Assembly: GCF_024807225.1 (NCBI RefSeq)
Contig: NZ_JANUCO010000001.1
Coordinates: 3,038,001-3,102,000, forward strand
Direction of reading: 5' to 3'
DNA length: 64,000 nt
Source of the DNA: Chryseobacterium ginsenosidimutans
GTDB lineage: Bacteria; Bacteroidota; Bacteroidia; Flavobacteriales; Weeksellaceae
Part shown: positions 28,639 through 37,026 of the stretch, piece after piece
Position numbering within the stretch: position 1 is the stretch's first letter
Layout: the number at the start of each line of letters is the position of its first letter
Position numbers and translations under genes: made by a program
Notes under the pieces: model-generated
Seen by the model: the letters and a program-made list of their open reading frames with translations, nothing else
Told to the model about the DNA's origin: nothing
Databases searched by the model: none

Positions 28639-29352
28639 ATGCCGCAGATAGAGCATACAGATTTTTACTCACATATTTTAGGAATGAGCCTTAAAGTAGA
28701 AGTTACAGGTCATTATGGTCACCCGATCATCATGTTCCCGACTTCACAAGGGCAATACACCCAAAACCATGATTTTCATTTGAATGGAAGTATTAATTGG
28801 TTTATTGAACAGGGAAAAGTAAAGCTTTATAATATTCAGACCATTGATGCGTGGAGTTTTTATGATGACAATATTTCTCCGAAACAAAGGATTAAAAATT
28901 ATGAAAAATATGTTCAGTTTTTGATTCAGGAGTTTGTGCCTTATATTCAAAAGATCCATAAAGTACATCGCGTTGCCTTTGCAGGAGCTAGTTTCGGAGG
29001 TTATCATGCTGCGAATTTCGCTTTCAGATTTCCTGATGTTGCTTCACATTTATTTTGTCTTTCGGGAGCTTTCAGTATTAGAAATTTTATGGATGGATAT
29101 TCTGATGAGCTGGTTTATTTTAACTGTCCGAGAGAGTTTGTAAAAAACGACGAAGCCTGGAAATACAAACATATGCACATTGTTTTAAGCACTTCCGATC
29201 AGGATATTTGTAAAGATAAAAACATCGAAATGTCAGAAATTTTAAGATCAAAAGGAATCGATTTCTGGTATGACGAAAGAAAGTGGATCAATCACGACTG
29301 GCCACTTTGGAGAATGGTTTTCCCAAACTTTATTGGAGCATTCTTCTCTTAA
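28639..29352 (+). CDS. Alpha/beta hydrolase, esterase family
   Basis: This 237-residue single-domain hydrolase has the nucleophile elbow AGASFGGYHAANFAF near residue 117 and a late histidine in WINHDWPLWR near residue 218. An acidic residue in VLSTSDQDICKD (about residue 190) could complete the triad. It is the second esterase-like enzyme in this locus and lies between ATP-grasp genes, which suggests that it hydrolyses or transfers an ester or thioester of the product. It could also be a peptidase. Confidence 0.88.
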   Translation: MPQIEHTDFYSHILGMSLKVEVTGHYGHPIIMFPTSQGQYTQNHDFHLNGSINWFIEQGKVKLYNIQTIDAWSFYDDNISPKQRIKNYEKYVQFLIQEFVPYIQKIHKVHRVAFAGASFGGYHAANFAFRFPDVASHLFCLSGAFSIRNFMDGYSDELVYFNCPREFVKNDEAWKYKHMHIVLSTSDQDICKDKNIEMSEILRSKGIDFWYDERKWINHDWPLWRMVFPNFIGAFFS

Positions 29353-29407
29353 CAATTTAATTATTATTAAAAATCAAACAACAAAATATAAAATAAAACA
29401 TACAATT

Positions 29408-30361
29408 ATGGCAAAAAAAGTAGGAATTCTATTCGGTATGGAAGACACGTTCCCTTGGGCTTTTATCGATAAAGTAAATGAATTGGGAGGCGGAGAAATC
29501 ATTGCTGAACCAGTGAATATCGACAAGCTGGAACAAGGCGCAGATTATGGTTATGCAGTGATTATCGACAGAATTTCACAAGACGTTCCTTTCTACAGAG
29601 CTTATCTGAAAAATGCTGCATTAAACGGAACTTACGTCATCAACAACCCATTTTGGTGGAGCGCAGACGAAAAGTTTTTCAATAATGCATTGATGTCAAA
29701 ACTGGGAATTCCGCTTCCGAAAACGGTATTGCTGCCTTCCCATGAAAGACCTACAGATACTACAGAAACGTCATTCAGAAATTTAAAATTTCCACACGAC
29801 TGGGAGTACATTTTCGACTACGTTGGTTTCCCAGCTTATATGAAACCGCACGATGGTGGTGGCTGGAAAAGCGTTTACAGAGTAGAAAACCCGGAAGATC
29901 TTTGGAATAAACTAGGCGAAACAGAACAGCTGGTCATGATGGTTCAGGAAGAAATCGTTTTTGATGATTATTACAGAGTTTATTGTCTTGGGCAGAAATA
30001 TGTTCATATTATGCCGTATGAACCGAGAAATGCTCCTCATTTGAGATATGAGACAACCCATCAGACTCAAGGTAAAGAATTGGAAAAATTATTAAAAACA
30101 ATTCACGATTATACCATTAAAATGAATGAAGCTTTAGGCTACGATTTCAACACGGTAGAATTTGCGATAAGAGACGGAATTCCTTACGCCATCGATTTTT
30201 GTAATCCGGCTCCGGATGCCGATAGAAATTCTGTAGGTGAAGAAAATTTTGCGTGGATTGTAGAGCATTCTGCAAAATTAGCCATTGAAAAAGCAAAAGA
30301 ATATGTTCCGGGAAAACCCAATATCTCTTGGGGAACTTTCGTAAAAGATTCTGTAAAATAA
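29408..30361 (+). CDS. ATP-grasp ligase (RimK/D-Ala ligase-like)
   Basis: I use the ATG at 29408 (MAKKVGILFGMEDTFPW, 318 residues), since the upstream extension overlaps the esterase gene in another frame. Family signatures are GFPAYMKPHDGGGWKSVYRV (ATP-binding lysine and glycine-rich loop), MMVQEEIVFDDYYRVYCLG and the metal-binding end FNTVEFAIRDGIPYAIDFCN. This is the second ATP-grasp protein in the run, and it is 21 nt before a GCS2-type ligase gene. It probably adds an amino acid or amine to a carboxylate; the substrates are not predictable. Confidence 0.9.
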   Translation: MAKKVGILFGMEDTFPWAFIDKVNELGGGEIIAEPVNIDKLEQGADYGYAVIIDRISQDVPFYRAYLKNAALNGTYVINNPFWWSADEKFFNNALMSKLGIPLPKTVLLPSHERPTDTTETSFRNLKFPHDWEYIFDYVGFPAYMKPHDGGGWKSVYRVENPEDLWNKLGETEQLVMMVQEEIVFDDYYRVYCLGQKYVHIMPYEPRNAPHLRYETTHQTQGKELEKLLKTIHDYTIKMNEALGYDFNTVEFAIRDGIPYAIDFCNPAPDADRNSVGEENFAWIVEHSAKLAIEKAKEYVPGKPNISWGTFVKDSVK

Positions 30362-30382
30362 AACATAAAAAGCACGAAAAAA

Positions 30383-31501
30383 ATGCATCAATTTACTATT
30401 GGAATCGAAGAAGAATATCAAATCATTGATGTTGAGAGCAGAGATCTGATCTCTCATGTTTCGAAAATTATTGAAGGCGGAAAAGCGGTTTTAAGTGAAA
30501 ATTTAAAACACGAAATGCACGAATCCATGATAGAAATGGAAACGGGAATCTGCCAAAACATTCAGGAAGCAAGAGCCGAACTGACGAATTTAAGAAGACA
30601 CCTTATCAATACCGCACATGAACAGGGACTTCGTGTTTCCGGAGGCGGAACACATCCGTTTTCAAATTGGGAACATAATACGATTACGAATGGAGAACGC
30701 TACACTAAAATTGTAGACGATATGGGAGATGTAGCTCGTGGAAATCTTATTTTCGGACTGCATGTTCACATCGGAATCCCGAATCGTGAAGAAGGCGTGA
30801 GAATTCAGAATGTGATGCGTTATTTCCTTCCTCATGTTTATGCTTTGTCCACAAACTCCCCTTTCTGGATCGGAAGAAATACAGGTTTTAAATCTTACAG
30901 ACAAGAAATTTTCGTGAAATTCCCAAGAACAGGAATCCCAAGTTATTTCAATTCTTTGGCTGAGTTTGACAGTTATGTTGAGCTTTTGGTGAAGACAGGA
31001 ACTATCGATAATGCGAAGAAAATCTGGTGGGATTTAAGAGTTCATCCGTTCTACCCTACCATTGAATTCAGAATCTGTGATATGCCTTTAAGAATAGACG
31101 AAACCGTTTGTATGGCAGCAATTATGCAGGCTTTGGTAGCAAAAATTTATAAGCTTCATCAGCAGAATTTAAGTTTCAGAAGTTACAGAAGACTATTATT
31201 AAATGAAAATAAATGGCGAGCTTCCAAAAGCGGAATCGAAGCCCATTTGATCGACTTTGGTAAGGAAGAATCTGTTCCTTATCCGGATTTATTAAGAGAA
31301 CTTCTTGAGTTTATTGATGATGTTGTAGACGAATTGGGATGTCGAAAAGAAGTCGAGTACGTATGGAAAATTTTGGAGCACGGAACCGGTGCAGACAGAC
31401 AGCTTAGGATCTTTAAAGAAACGGGAGATTTAACAAAAGTAGTAGACTATATGATCTCAGAAACAGAGCATGGCATAACACATAGTGAACACGCTTGGTA
31501 A
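30383..31501 (+). CDS. Carboxylate-amine ligase, YbdK/GCS2 family
   Basis: GCS2-type enzymes share the glutamine-synthetase-like fold of glutamate-cysteine ligase and form amide bonds with ATP. This 372-residue protein has the start FTIGIEEEYQIID (metal-binding glutamates), RVSGGGTHPFSNWEH near residue 86, the histidine pair FGLHVHIGI near residue 125 and DLRVHPFYPTIEFRICD near residue 217. The length fits YbdK. E. coli YbdK has weak glutamate-cysteine ligase activity, but here the context of ATP-grasp and amidotransferase genes points to a dedicated amide-forming pathway. Confidence 0.93.
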   Translation: MHQFTIGIEEEYQIIDVESRDLISHVSKIIEGGKAVLSENLKHEMHESMIEMETGICQNIQEARAELTNLRRHLINTAHEQGLRVSGGGTHPFSNWEHNTITNGERYTKIVDDMGDVARGNLIFGLHVHIGIPNREEGVRIQNVMRYFLPHVYALSTNSPFWIGRNTGFKSYRQEIFVKFPRTGIPSYFNSLAEFDSYVELLVKTGTIDNAKKIWWDLRVHPFYPTIEFRICDMPLRIDETVCMAAIMQALVAKIYKLHQQNLSFRSYRRLLLNENKWRASKSGIEAHLIDFGKEESVPYPDLLRELLEFIDDVVDELGCRKEVEYVWKILEHGTGADRQLRIFKETGDLTKVVDYMISETEHGITHSEHAW

Positions 31502-31509
31502 TATTTTGG

Positions 31510-31517
31510 TAACTTTG
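31510..31517 (+). promoter_or_regulatory. Candidate internal -7 element before the amidotransferase gene
   Basis: TAACTTTG (TAnnTTTG) lies 18 nt before the ATG at 31536 and 8 nt after the YbdK-like stop. No clear -33 element is present. Confidence 0.35.
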
Positions 31518-31535
31518 CAAGAAATATAATGTAGT

Positions 31536-32369
31536 ATGAAAGATATTCGAATCGCTTTGTTGGACATGAATAACAACCATGTAAATCAAGGTTTTAGAAA
31601 TATAAAAGAAATTTCTGAAGCTTTTCAGCAGAGCACTGAAGAAAATGTAAGTATCAAAACTTTTGATGTAAGATTCAAAAATGAAATGCCGGATATTGAA
31701 GATTTCGACATATTCATTTCTTCGGGTGGTCCCGGAGATCCGCACAGAGAAGGACTTGAATGGGAAGACAAATTTGCCAAGTTTCTGGATAAAGTTTTTG
31801 AACATAACAAATTTAATGACGACAAAAAATATCTGTTTTTAATCTGTCATTCTTTCCAACTGGCAAGTATTCACTGGAAATTAGGTACCATCAATAAAAG
31901 AAAATCTTATTCTTTCGGAGTGATGCCGATACACAAAACAGAAGAAGGGGAACAGGAATTTTTATTCAAAAACCTTCCGGATCCTTTCTATGGCGTAGAT
32001 TCCAGAGCTTATCAGTTCATTGAGCCGGATCATGAGCGCTTTGAAGAATTAGGAATGAAAATCGTGGCCATCGAGAAATTCCGCCCTCATATCGATCTGG
32101 AAAGAGCAGTGATGGCAGTTCGTTTTTCGGAAGAGATCTTTGGAACTCAGTTTCATCCTGAAGCAAATCCTGCAGGCATGATTGAAAACCTGAAAGACGA
32201 GAAAAATAAAGAAGCTATGATTGAGAATTTCGGAATGGAAAAATATCTGGAAACAATCGACAGAATTGACGACGAAGACAAAATTATTTTAACGCAGGCA
32301 CAGATTCTTCCAAGATTCTTACGGTTTGCAAAAAAAAACGTTTTGAATCAGATTGAAGTAACGGCTTAG
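31536..32369 (+). CDS. Class I glutamine amidotransferase-like protein
   Basis: This 277-residue GATase1 fold protein keeps the full catalytic triad: the cysteine in LICHSFQL (residue 104) and the H-x-E in FGTQFHPEA (residues 207 and 209). The oxyanion loop SSGGPGDP (residues 62-69) is also present. Such domains hydrolyse glutamine to supply ammonia, or hydrolyse gamma-glutamyl amides. No synthetase domain is attached, so ammonia may be delivered to one of the neighbouring ligases, or the protein may be a gamma-glutamyl hydrolase. A terminator hairpin follows. Confidence 0.9.
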   Translation: MKDIRIALLDMNNNHVNQGFRNIKEISEAFQQSTEENVSIKTFDVRFKNEMPDIEDFDIFISSGGPGDPHREGLEWEDKFAKFLDKVFEHNKFNDDKKYLFLICHSFQLASIHWKLGTINKRKSYSFGVMPIHKTEEGEQEFLFKNLPDPFYGVDSRAYQFIEPDHERFEELGMKIVAIEKFRPHIDLERAVMAVRFSEEIFGTQFHPEANPAGMIENLKDEKNKEAMIENFGMEKYLETIDRIDDEDKIILTQAQILPRFLRFAKKNVLNQIEVTA

Positions 32370-32396
32370 ATAAAAAAACAACAAACATTACTATAG

Positions 32397-32426
32397 AAAA
32401 TCGGGCAAAAATTGTCCGATTTTTTA
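32397..32426 (+). terminator. Hairpin after the amidotransferase gene
   Basis: Arms AAAATCGGGCAA (32397-32408) and TTGTCCGATTTT (32412-32423), with one G-T pair and a 3-nt loop, are followed by T-rich sequence. It may attenuate transcription into the next gene. Confidence 0.7.
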
Positions 32427-32447
32427 AAATCACAAAAGAAAAAGAAT

Positions 32448-33632
32448 ATGATTCCAAAATACAGAAAGCAGTTTAATCAGGAATTTTCACAGGAAAAATA
32501 CAATCAGCTTAAAGAAATTTTAAAACAAAAAAGTGGTTTGGAACCTTCATTCAGAATTTCCGAAAGTCCATTATTTTTAACTAAAGAATTTGAATCTAAA
32601 CTCATTGATGCAAGCGACAGCATTATCGATCAGATTAAAAAGTTGCCCAAAGAAACGATACAGAAAGCGATTCCTGACAATTGCAGAGTTCCCAATGATA
32701 CAGAACAACCTCATTTTTTCACCATCGATTTTGGAATCTGCAAAAGTGAAAACGGTGAAATCGAACCTCAATTGATCGAGCTTCAGGCGTTTCCTTCATT
32801 GTATGCTTTTCAAAAAGTTTTTGAAGAAACATTCTGCGAAGTTTACCCTTTTCTTTCTGAGATTCGAAATAAAATGCCCCATGAAGATTTTAAAAATTAC
32901 GTAAAAGATTTAATTGTTGGTAATGAAAATCCTGAAAATGTAATTTTATTAGAAATTTATCCCGAAAAACAAAAAACAGCCATCGATTTTCTCTTAACTG
33001 AAAAATTGATAGGAATAAAAACGGTTTGTTTAACGAAAATAAAAAAAGAAAGTAAAAAATTATTTTACGAAAACGACGGGAAATTAATTGAAATTAAAAG
33101 AATCTATAACCGCGTTATTTTTGATGAATTAGACAGAATCCCGGATCTGAAAACAGAATTTGATTTCCGTGAAGATGTTGATGTAACCTGGGTTACGCAT
33201 CCGAACTGGTTCTTTAAAATTTCTAAATTCTTATTGCCTTTTTTAAAACATCAATTTGTTCCGAAAAGTTATTTCTTACATGAATTTCCGGAAACTGAAA
33301 ACCTTGAAAATTTTGTTTTAAAACCCTTATTTTCATTTGCCGGAAGTGGAGTTAATTTAAACCCAACAAAAGAAATTACCGACGTCATCGAAGATAAAGA
33401 AAACTATATTCTGCAAAGAAAAGTAACCTACGAACCGATTTTTGAAGATATTAACGGTGAATTTTCAAAAGCAGAGATCCGATTATTGTATATTTGGCGC
33501 GAAAACGACGAACGCCCTATCCTTCTGGAAAATCTTGGAAGAATGACGAAAGCCGCCATGGTAAACGTAGATTTTAACAAGAAAGATGCCATCTGGATCG
33601 GTAGTTCGAATGCATTTTTTGCGGAAGAATAA
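32448..33632 (+). CDS. Probable divergent ATP-grasp protein of unknown function
   Basis: I start at the ATG at 32448 (about 394 residues); a longer frame opens with TTG at 32412 inside the terminator hairpin. The protein is soluble. The segments FVLKPLFSFAGSGVNL, NYILQRKVTYEPIF and KAEIRLLYIWRENDERP resemble, in order, the ATP-binding lysine strand, hinge and substrate end of ATP-grasp ligases, but a clear final E-x-N metal motif is not obvious (LENLGRMTKAAMVNVDFN is the nearest). The N-terminal half has QPHFFTIDFGICKSENGEI. It lies after the amidotransferase and may be the third ligase of this pathway; the assignment is tentative. Confidence 0.6.
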   Translation: MIPKYRKQFNQEFSQEKYNQLKEILKQKSGLEPSFRISESPLFLTKEFESKLIDASDSIIDQIKKLPKETIQKAIPDNCRVPNDTEQPHFFTIDFGICKSENGEIEPQLIELQAFPSLYAFQKVFEETFCEVYPFLSEIRNKMPHEDFKNYVKDLIVGNENPENVILLEIYPEKQKTAIDFLLTEKLIGIKTVCLTKIKKESKKLFYENDGKLIEIKRIYNRVIFDELDRIPDLKTEFDFREDVDVTWVTHPNWFFKISKFLLPFLKHQFVPKSYFLHEFPETENLENFVLKPLFSFAGSGVNLNPTKEITDVIEDKENYILQRKVTYEPIFEDINGEFSKAEIRLLYIWRENDERPILLENLGRMTKAAMVNVDFNKKDAIWIGSSNAFFAEE

Positions 33633-33652
33633 TCTATTTAAACTAATATACA

Positions 33653-34111
33653 ATGGAAGAACAATCAGCTTTTGAAGAGTTTGATGTAAAAAGTAATTTT
33701 GTACGAAGAAGAAGTTTATTACCAGTTTGGATCAAGGTTTTCACTTGGTTATTTTTAATCGGAGGTGCAGCAGCAGTCGGAATATTGATCTGTGGATCAT
33801 TTCTAACTCATATAAGTTTGTCAATCTATGGAATTCAGTCACCCCATCCTTATACATTAACCGGTTTTTTAATTAGTATTCTGTTAATTTATAAAGGAAT
33901 TGTCGCTTACGGACTTTGGTTTGAACAAAAATGGGCGCCCCAAGCCGCAATAATAGATGCTATTGTTGGGATTGCTGTTTGTATCATTATGATGGCAATT
34001 ATCCCTTTTACGGTTCCAAATATAAGTTTTACTATAAGATTAGAATTGATTCCTCTTTATTTCTACTTATTAAAAATGCAGAAAATAAAATCCACCTGGG
34101 AAAATTTATAA
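33653..34111 (+). CDS. Small integral membrane protein
   Basis: A 152-residue protein with about four hydrophobic helices (near residues 25-50, 68-88, 98-121 and 125-140). I recognise no family or catalytic motif. It follows the putative ATP-grasp gene by 20 nt and ends at a terminator, so it closes the amidoligase run. It could be a transport or anchoring component, but the sequence alone does not show this. Confidence 0.65.
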   Translation: MEEQSAFEEFDVKSNFVRRRSLLPVWIKVFTWLFLIGGAAAVGILICGSFLTHISLSIYGIQSPHPYTLTGFLISILLIYKGIVAYGLWFEQKWAPQAAIIDAIVGIAVCIIMMAIIPFTVPNISFTIRLELIPLYFYLLKMQKIKSTWENL

Positions 34112-34114
34112 AGC

Positions 34115-34147
34115 AAAACCTCCGAAAATCCGGAGGTTTTTTATTTT
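34115..34147 (+). terminator. Rho-independent terminator of the amidoligase operon
   Basis: A 10-bp perfect stem (AAAACCTCCG at 34115-34124, complement at 34131-34140) is followed by a T-rich tract. Confidence 0.85.
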
Positions 34148-34159
34148 GAAAAGTGTTGG

Positions 34160-34192
34160 TTTAGGGGCGGCTTCGAAGAAGCCGCCCCTAAA
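34160..34192. repeat. GC-rich perfect palindrome after cphA
   Basis: Fifteen-base arms (34160-34174 and 34178-34192; core GGGGCGGCTTC) are exact reverse complements around GAA. The G+C content is far above the surroundings. It is 8 nt beyond the cphA stop, so it may act as a terminator, but it looks like a mobile palindromic element. Confidence 0.75.
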
Positions 34193-34199
34193 TCTCATA

Positions 34200-36827
34200 T
34201 TACATCTTATCATCCTCAAGCAATTCTCTCGCCTGATATTCCTGTACAAGGTCGATAGCATTAGAAATAACATCACTTAAAGCGGTGATAAAAGTTCCTT
34301 CTTCTGCCATTCCCATTGCGTGTTTCAGGGCATCAATCTCTTTAGGAATCGTTTCATAGCTTACATTTTTTCCTGCTTCATTTATTCCGTCTATAATCAA
34401 TCCGTTAATCTCTTCCTCAGTTCTTCCACGAAGATGTTTTTCATTTCTGATGATGATATAATCAAACATTCTTCCTGCGATTTTTCCGCATAATCTGATA
34501 TCTTCATCTCTTCTGTCTCCAACTCCGGAAATGATCCCGATTTTCTTTGTAGATTCTACATTTTTAAGATAATCTTCAATCGCTTCATACCCTGAAGGAT
34601 TGTGGGCAAAATCAATTAAAACTTTAAAATTTTTAAATTTAAAAACATTCAGTCTTCCCGGAGTAAGCTGTGCACTCGGAAGAAAAGTTCTCAGTGAATT
34701 TGAAATATCTTCGATTCCGAAACCTTGAAGGTAACTTGCCAAACTTGCTGCCAAAACATTCTCGATCATGAATTTAGCTTTCCCTTCCATTGTTATCGGG
34801 AAATCTTTTGCTTTACCGATTCTTATTTTCCAGTCCCCTTTTTTGATGGTTACAAAACCCTCTTCATAAATGCAGGTAATTTTCCCTTCTTTTGCAAACT
34901 TCCTGATGTGCTTGTTGTTTTCATCCATACTGAAAATCGCCACATTGCAATGAAGATCGTTGACAATTCGCATAGAATATTCGTCATCGGCATTCATTAC
35001 GCTCCATCCGTTCTTTTTTACGCTGTCAAGAACTACCCTTTTTACTTTGGTAAGATCTTTCAGATTGTGAATATCATTCATTCCTAAATGATCTTCTTTA
35101 ATATTGGTTAAAACACCGATATCACATTGCGAAAAACCTAGTCCTGAACGTAAAATTCCACCTCTTGCTGTTTCCAGAACGGCAAATTCTACGGTTGGAT
35201 CTTTTAATATAAATTCAGCTGAAAGAGGTCCCGTTGTGTCGCCTTTTGTCAGCATTGTATTTTGAATATAAATTCCGTCTGAAGTGGTAAAACCTACTCT
35301 ATGACCGTTGCTTTTAACGATATGCGAAATTAATCTCGTCGTTGTTGTTTTTCCGTTCGTTCCTGTTACTGCAATAATCGGAATAGTAAACTGTTTTCCT
35401 TGCGGATACAGCATATCAACAACCGGAGCAGCAACATTTCTCGGAAGACCTTCGCTTGGAGCCAAGTGCATTCTGAATCCCGGAGCAGCATTCACTTCAA
35501 TGATCGCACCGCCGCTTTCTTTCAAAGGTTGGGTAAGATTTTCTGCCATAATATCGATTCCGCAGACATCAAGACCGATGATTTTTGAAATCCTTTCTGC
35601 CATCGTAATATTTTCCGGGTGAACCATGTCTGTGACGTCAATAGAAGTTCCTCCTGTCGACAGGTTTGCCGTTGATTTCAAATAAACAACTTCCCCTTTA
35701 TGAGGAACGGTTTCAAGAGTATATTGCAGTTTATCAAGAAGTTCTGTCGTATCTTTATCTACTTCAATTTCGGTTAAGACATTTTCATGACCATACCCTC
35801 TTCTCGGATCTCTATTTTCTTTTTCAATTAATTGCTGCAGATTATGTTCACCGTCTCCTACAACATGAGCAGGAACTCTTCTCGCGGCCGCAACCATTTT
35901 GTTATTAATTACCAAAACCCTGAAATCATATCCCGTAATATATTTTTCAACAATTACTTTTTTAGAATATTTTTGAGCGTGTTCTAATCCTATTTTTGCA
36001 GCTTCCCAATCGTTAACATTAATAGATGAACCTTTTCCATGATTTCCGTCTAAAGGCTTTAAAACAATAGGATAATTTATTTTCTTAATTACACTTTCTA
36101 ATCCTTCTTCATCAACAATCAAATCTCCGATCGGAACAGGAATGGCAGCATCATGAAGCATTCTTTTTGTTAACTCTTTATTACATGCAATATCTACGGC
36201 AATTGAGCTGGTTTTCCCTGTGATAGTCGCCTGAAATCTCTGCTGATTAACACCATAACCAAGTTGTACGAGAGAGTTTGTTCCTAAACGAATCCAAGGG
36301 ATTTTTCTGGAAACCGCTTCTTCTACAATACTTCCTGTGGAAGGACCAAGACGAACTCTTTCTCGGATTTCTTTTAATCTATGAATACAGGCATTTAAGT
36401 CATATTCTTCTCCATTAATTAAAACTTCTGCAATTTTTACCGCTTCTTCCGCTGCATAAATTCCTGCATTTTCTTCAATATAATTAAATACAACATTATA
36501 AATTCCCGGAGTTTTTGTTTCGCGTGTTCTTCCGAAACCCACATCCATTCCCGCTAAAGTCTGGATTTCTAAAGCGATGTGCTCAATAACGTGTCCCATC
36601 CAGGTTCCTGTTTCTACACGGTGGAAAAAACCGCCTTCAACACCTTCAGAACATCGGTGAGTATACAAAGATGGAATCAGTTTTTCCATCCTTTCGCGGA
36701 AGCCTTCAATTTTGTTGGTAGGGAAATTCTCCAATTCTTCGAGATCCAACCTCATCTGTATCAGCTTCTTTCTTCTGATACTCCAAATATTTGGACCACG
36801 CAGCGCCTGTATCTTCTCAATTTTCAT
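34200..36827 (-). CDS. cphA: Cyanophycin synthetase
   Basis: CphA makes multi-L-arginyl-poly-L-aspartate by adding aspartate and arginine in alternation with ATP. The 875-residue protein has the three expected parts: an N-terminal domain (MKIEKIQALRGPNIWS), an ATP-grasp domain (VPVPIGDLIVDEEGLES, YPIVLKPLDGNHGKGSSI) and a Mur ligase-like domain (AVTGTNGKTTTTRLI near residue 490, later FAHNPSGYEAIEDYL). It is transcribed away from the cyanophycinase gene. The exact amino acids used are not certain, because homologues outside cyanobacteria can make other polymers. Confidence 0.93.
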   Translation of the reverse strand: MKIEKIQALRGPNIWSIRRKKLIQMRLDLEELENFPTNKIEGFRERMEKLIPSLYTHRCSEGVEGGFFHRVETGTWMGHVIEHIALEIQTLAGMDVGFGRTRETKTPGIYNVVFNYIEENAGIYAAEEAVKIAEVLINGEEYDLNACIHRLKEIRERVRLGPSTGSIVEEAVSRKIPWIRLGTNSLVQLGYGVNQQRFQATITGKTSSIAVDIACNKELTKRMLHDAAIPVPIGDLIVDEEGLESVIKKINYPIVLKPLDGNHGKGSSINVNDWEAAKIGLEHAQKYSKKVIVEKYITGYDFRVLVINNKMVAAARRVPAHVVGDGEHNLQQLIEKENRDPRRGYGHENVLTEIEVDKDTTELLDKLQYTLETVPHKGEVVYLKSTANLSTGGTSIDVTDMVHPENITMAERISKIIGLDVCGIDIMAENLTQPLKESGGAIIEVNAAPGFRMHLAPSEGLPRNVAAPVVDMLYPQGKQFTIPIIAVTGTNGKTTTTRLISHIVKSNGHRVGFTTSDGIYIQNTMLTKGDTTGPLSAEFILKDPTVEFAVLETARGGILRSGLGFSQCDIGVLTNIKEDHLGMNDIHNLKDLTKVKRVVLDSVKKNGWSVMNADDEYSMRIVNDLHCNVAIFSMDENNKHIRKFAKEGKITCIYEEGFVTIKKGDWKIRIGKAKDFPITMEGKAKFMIENVLAASLASYLQGFGIEDISNSLRTFLPSAQLTPGRLNVFKFKNFKVLIDFAHNPSGYEAIEDYLKNVESTKKIGIISGVGDRRDEDIRLCGKIAGRMFDYIIIRNEKHLRGRTEEEINGLIIDGINEAGKNVSYETIPKEIDALKHAMGMAEEGTFITALSDVISNAIDLVQEYQARELLEDDKM

Positions 36828-36872
36828 AATCTATTTGCATTTTTAATAGTTAACAATAACTCCATTTAAAAT

Positions 36873-36880
36873 CAAAGATA
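36873..36880 (-). promoter_or_regulatory. Candidate -7 element of cphA
   Basis: Minus-strand TATCTTTG (TAnnTTTG) lies 46 nt before the cphA start, in the divergent cphA-cphB region. Confidence 0.4.
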
Positions 36881-37012
36881 ATGCAAAAGCCTAAAAAAAA
36901 CTATACCACAGTTAAACATTTATCAAAAAATAAAGAAAATTTATCAACAATTCTAAAATCCTCACAATCAATTAAAATGTGGTAGGAATTTCGTCAAATG
37001 TTAATTATTTTT

Positions 37013-37020
37013 TAAATTTG
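37013..37020 (+). promoter_or_regulatory. Candidate -7 element of cphB, possibly leaderless
   Basis: TAAATTTG lies 6 nt before the ATG at 37027. If the transcript starts about 7 nt after it, translation would begin at or next to the 5' end. Confidence 0.4.
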
Positions 37021-37026
37021 CAGTCT

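Noticed and set aside
29270..29407. Longer start for the RimK-like ATP-grasp
   Set aside because: The extension overlaps the esterase gene and has no family character; the ATG at 29408 begins at the expected fold start.
36979..37026. GTG start for cyanophycinase
   Set aside because: It would place the -7 element inside the gene; ATG 37027 matches the family start.
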